This document shows positions 63,716 through 64,000 of a stretch of DNA of 64,000 nt, piece after piece (within the stretch, counting starts at the first letter, position 1; every line of letters begins with the position of its first letter). A program made the translations under genes and the position numbers. Below the pieces are notes generated by a model, which did not search any database, was not told the origin of the DNA, and saw only the letters and a list, made by a program, of their open reading frames with translations. Source of the DNA: Thalassospira sp. HF15 (GTDB taxonomy: Bacteria > Pseudomonadota > Alphaproteobacteria > Rhodospirillales > Thalassospiraceae); assembly GCF_011806525.1 (NCBI RefSeq), contig NZ_JAAVKI010000009.1, forward strand, positions 62,001 to 126,000, written 5' to 3'.

Positions 63716-64000
63716 TCATGCTGCCTCCGAGACATAACGTGATGCATGCTCGCGGGCTTCGATTCGACCAACCGACTCACGCAGCTTGCGACGCGCGCGG
63801 CCAACACGGGATTTAACAGTCCCGATTTCAACCGACATCTGATCAGCCGCATCCTGGTAGGACACGTCATCAACTGCGGTCAGCATGATGGCTTCACGTT
63901 CCTGCTCAGGCAAATCTTCAAGGACGCGATCTGCGTCACGAAGCTGCAAGCGCGCCATCTGATTGCTGCCATGACCGTAGACATCACCAAGGTCATCCCA
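63716..64000 (-). CDS. ECF RNA polymerase sigma factor (3' end, partial)
   Basis: The open frame continues beyond the right window edge, so only the C-terminal 94 codons are visible. They show sigma region 4: ADRVLEDLPEQEREAIML followed by VSYQDAADQMSVEIGTVKSRVGRARRKL, the helix-turn-helix that reads the -35 element. The final 15 residues are a basic/acidic tail (ESVGRIEAREHASRYVS). It probably forms an operon with the small gene that follows, two bases after its stop. Group cannot be fixed; EcfG-like is possible. Confidence 0.9.
   Translation of the reverse strand, partial: WDDLGDVYGHGSNQMARLQLRDADRVLEDLPEQEREAIMLTAVDDVSYQDAADQMSVEIGTVKSRVGRARRKLRESVGRIEAREHASRYVSEAA

Overview
The window is a chromosomal segment (about 55% G+C, dense, mostly single-copy housekeeping genes) of an alphaproteobacterium. 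The plant-type glutamate-cysteine ligase, the duplicated DUF4170 protein, the DUF374/waaA/lpxK/lpxL order, an alphaproteobacterial ETF-beta lysine methyltransferase, UbiA/UbiD and the marine-style lipid-remodelling genes fit Rhodospirillales, most likely Thalassospira or a close relative. That assignment is an inference from gene content. I saw no rRNA, tRNA, insertion sequence, prophage or CRISPR array.

Layout. 0.4-6.2 kb: a complete peptide ABC importer (dppABCDF-like) with a hairpin after the binding-protein gene and a terminator at the end. 6.2-8 kb: a DUF985 cupin and an A+T-rich membrane-anchored pentapeptide-repeat gene. 8-9.1 kb: periplasmic copper chaperone plus DUF2946 protein. 9.3-10.7 kb: fumC. 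10.8-16.9 kb: a DeoR-type regulator divergent from a PhnD-PhnC-PhnE-PhnE importer whose last gene is glpD, suggesting uptake and oxidation of a glycerol-phosphate-type substrate. 16.9-24.4 kb: gshA, rsmE, ubiA, ETF-beta methyltransferase, two small unknowns, ubiD and a secreted unknown. 24.6-28.1 kb: pmbA/tldE and a chemoreceptor. 28.4-32.4 kb: a diacylglycerol-kinase-type lipid kinase divergent from a PlcP-like metallophosphoesterase and Agt-like glycosyltransferase, with a Pho-box-like sequence between them, then an LPS-kinase-like protein. 32.6-39 kb: an envelope operon (MsbA-type exporter, DUF374 acyltransferase, waaA, lpxK, lpxL, small membrane protein). 39-44.6 kb: ggt, an M23 peptidase, xseA and purD. 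44.6-47.9 kb: a BtuF/C/D-type importer preceded by a cobalamin riboswitch and, nearer the start codon, a perfect 24-bp palindrome of Zur-box type lying over a promoter-like sequence. 48-53.2 kb: opgD, AraC regulator with SDR, Atu4866 protein, and a methyltransferase/Rrf2 pair sharing twin operators. 53.2-64 kb: tadA, a GATase1 hydrolase, an rRNA pseudouridine synthase, rsmD, an XRE regulator, an MFS transporter, a serine hydrolase, chrA, amn, and at the right edge the 3' end of an ECF sigma factor followed by a small anti-sigma-like gene.

The most rewarding places for follow-up are the leader of the btu operon (two layers of control, cobalamin and probably zinc), the Phn-type importer fused by operon structure to glpD, the putative phosphate-starvation lipid-remodelling locus, and the twin 23-bp operators between the Rrf2 gene and the methyltransferase.
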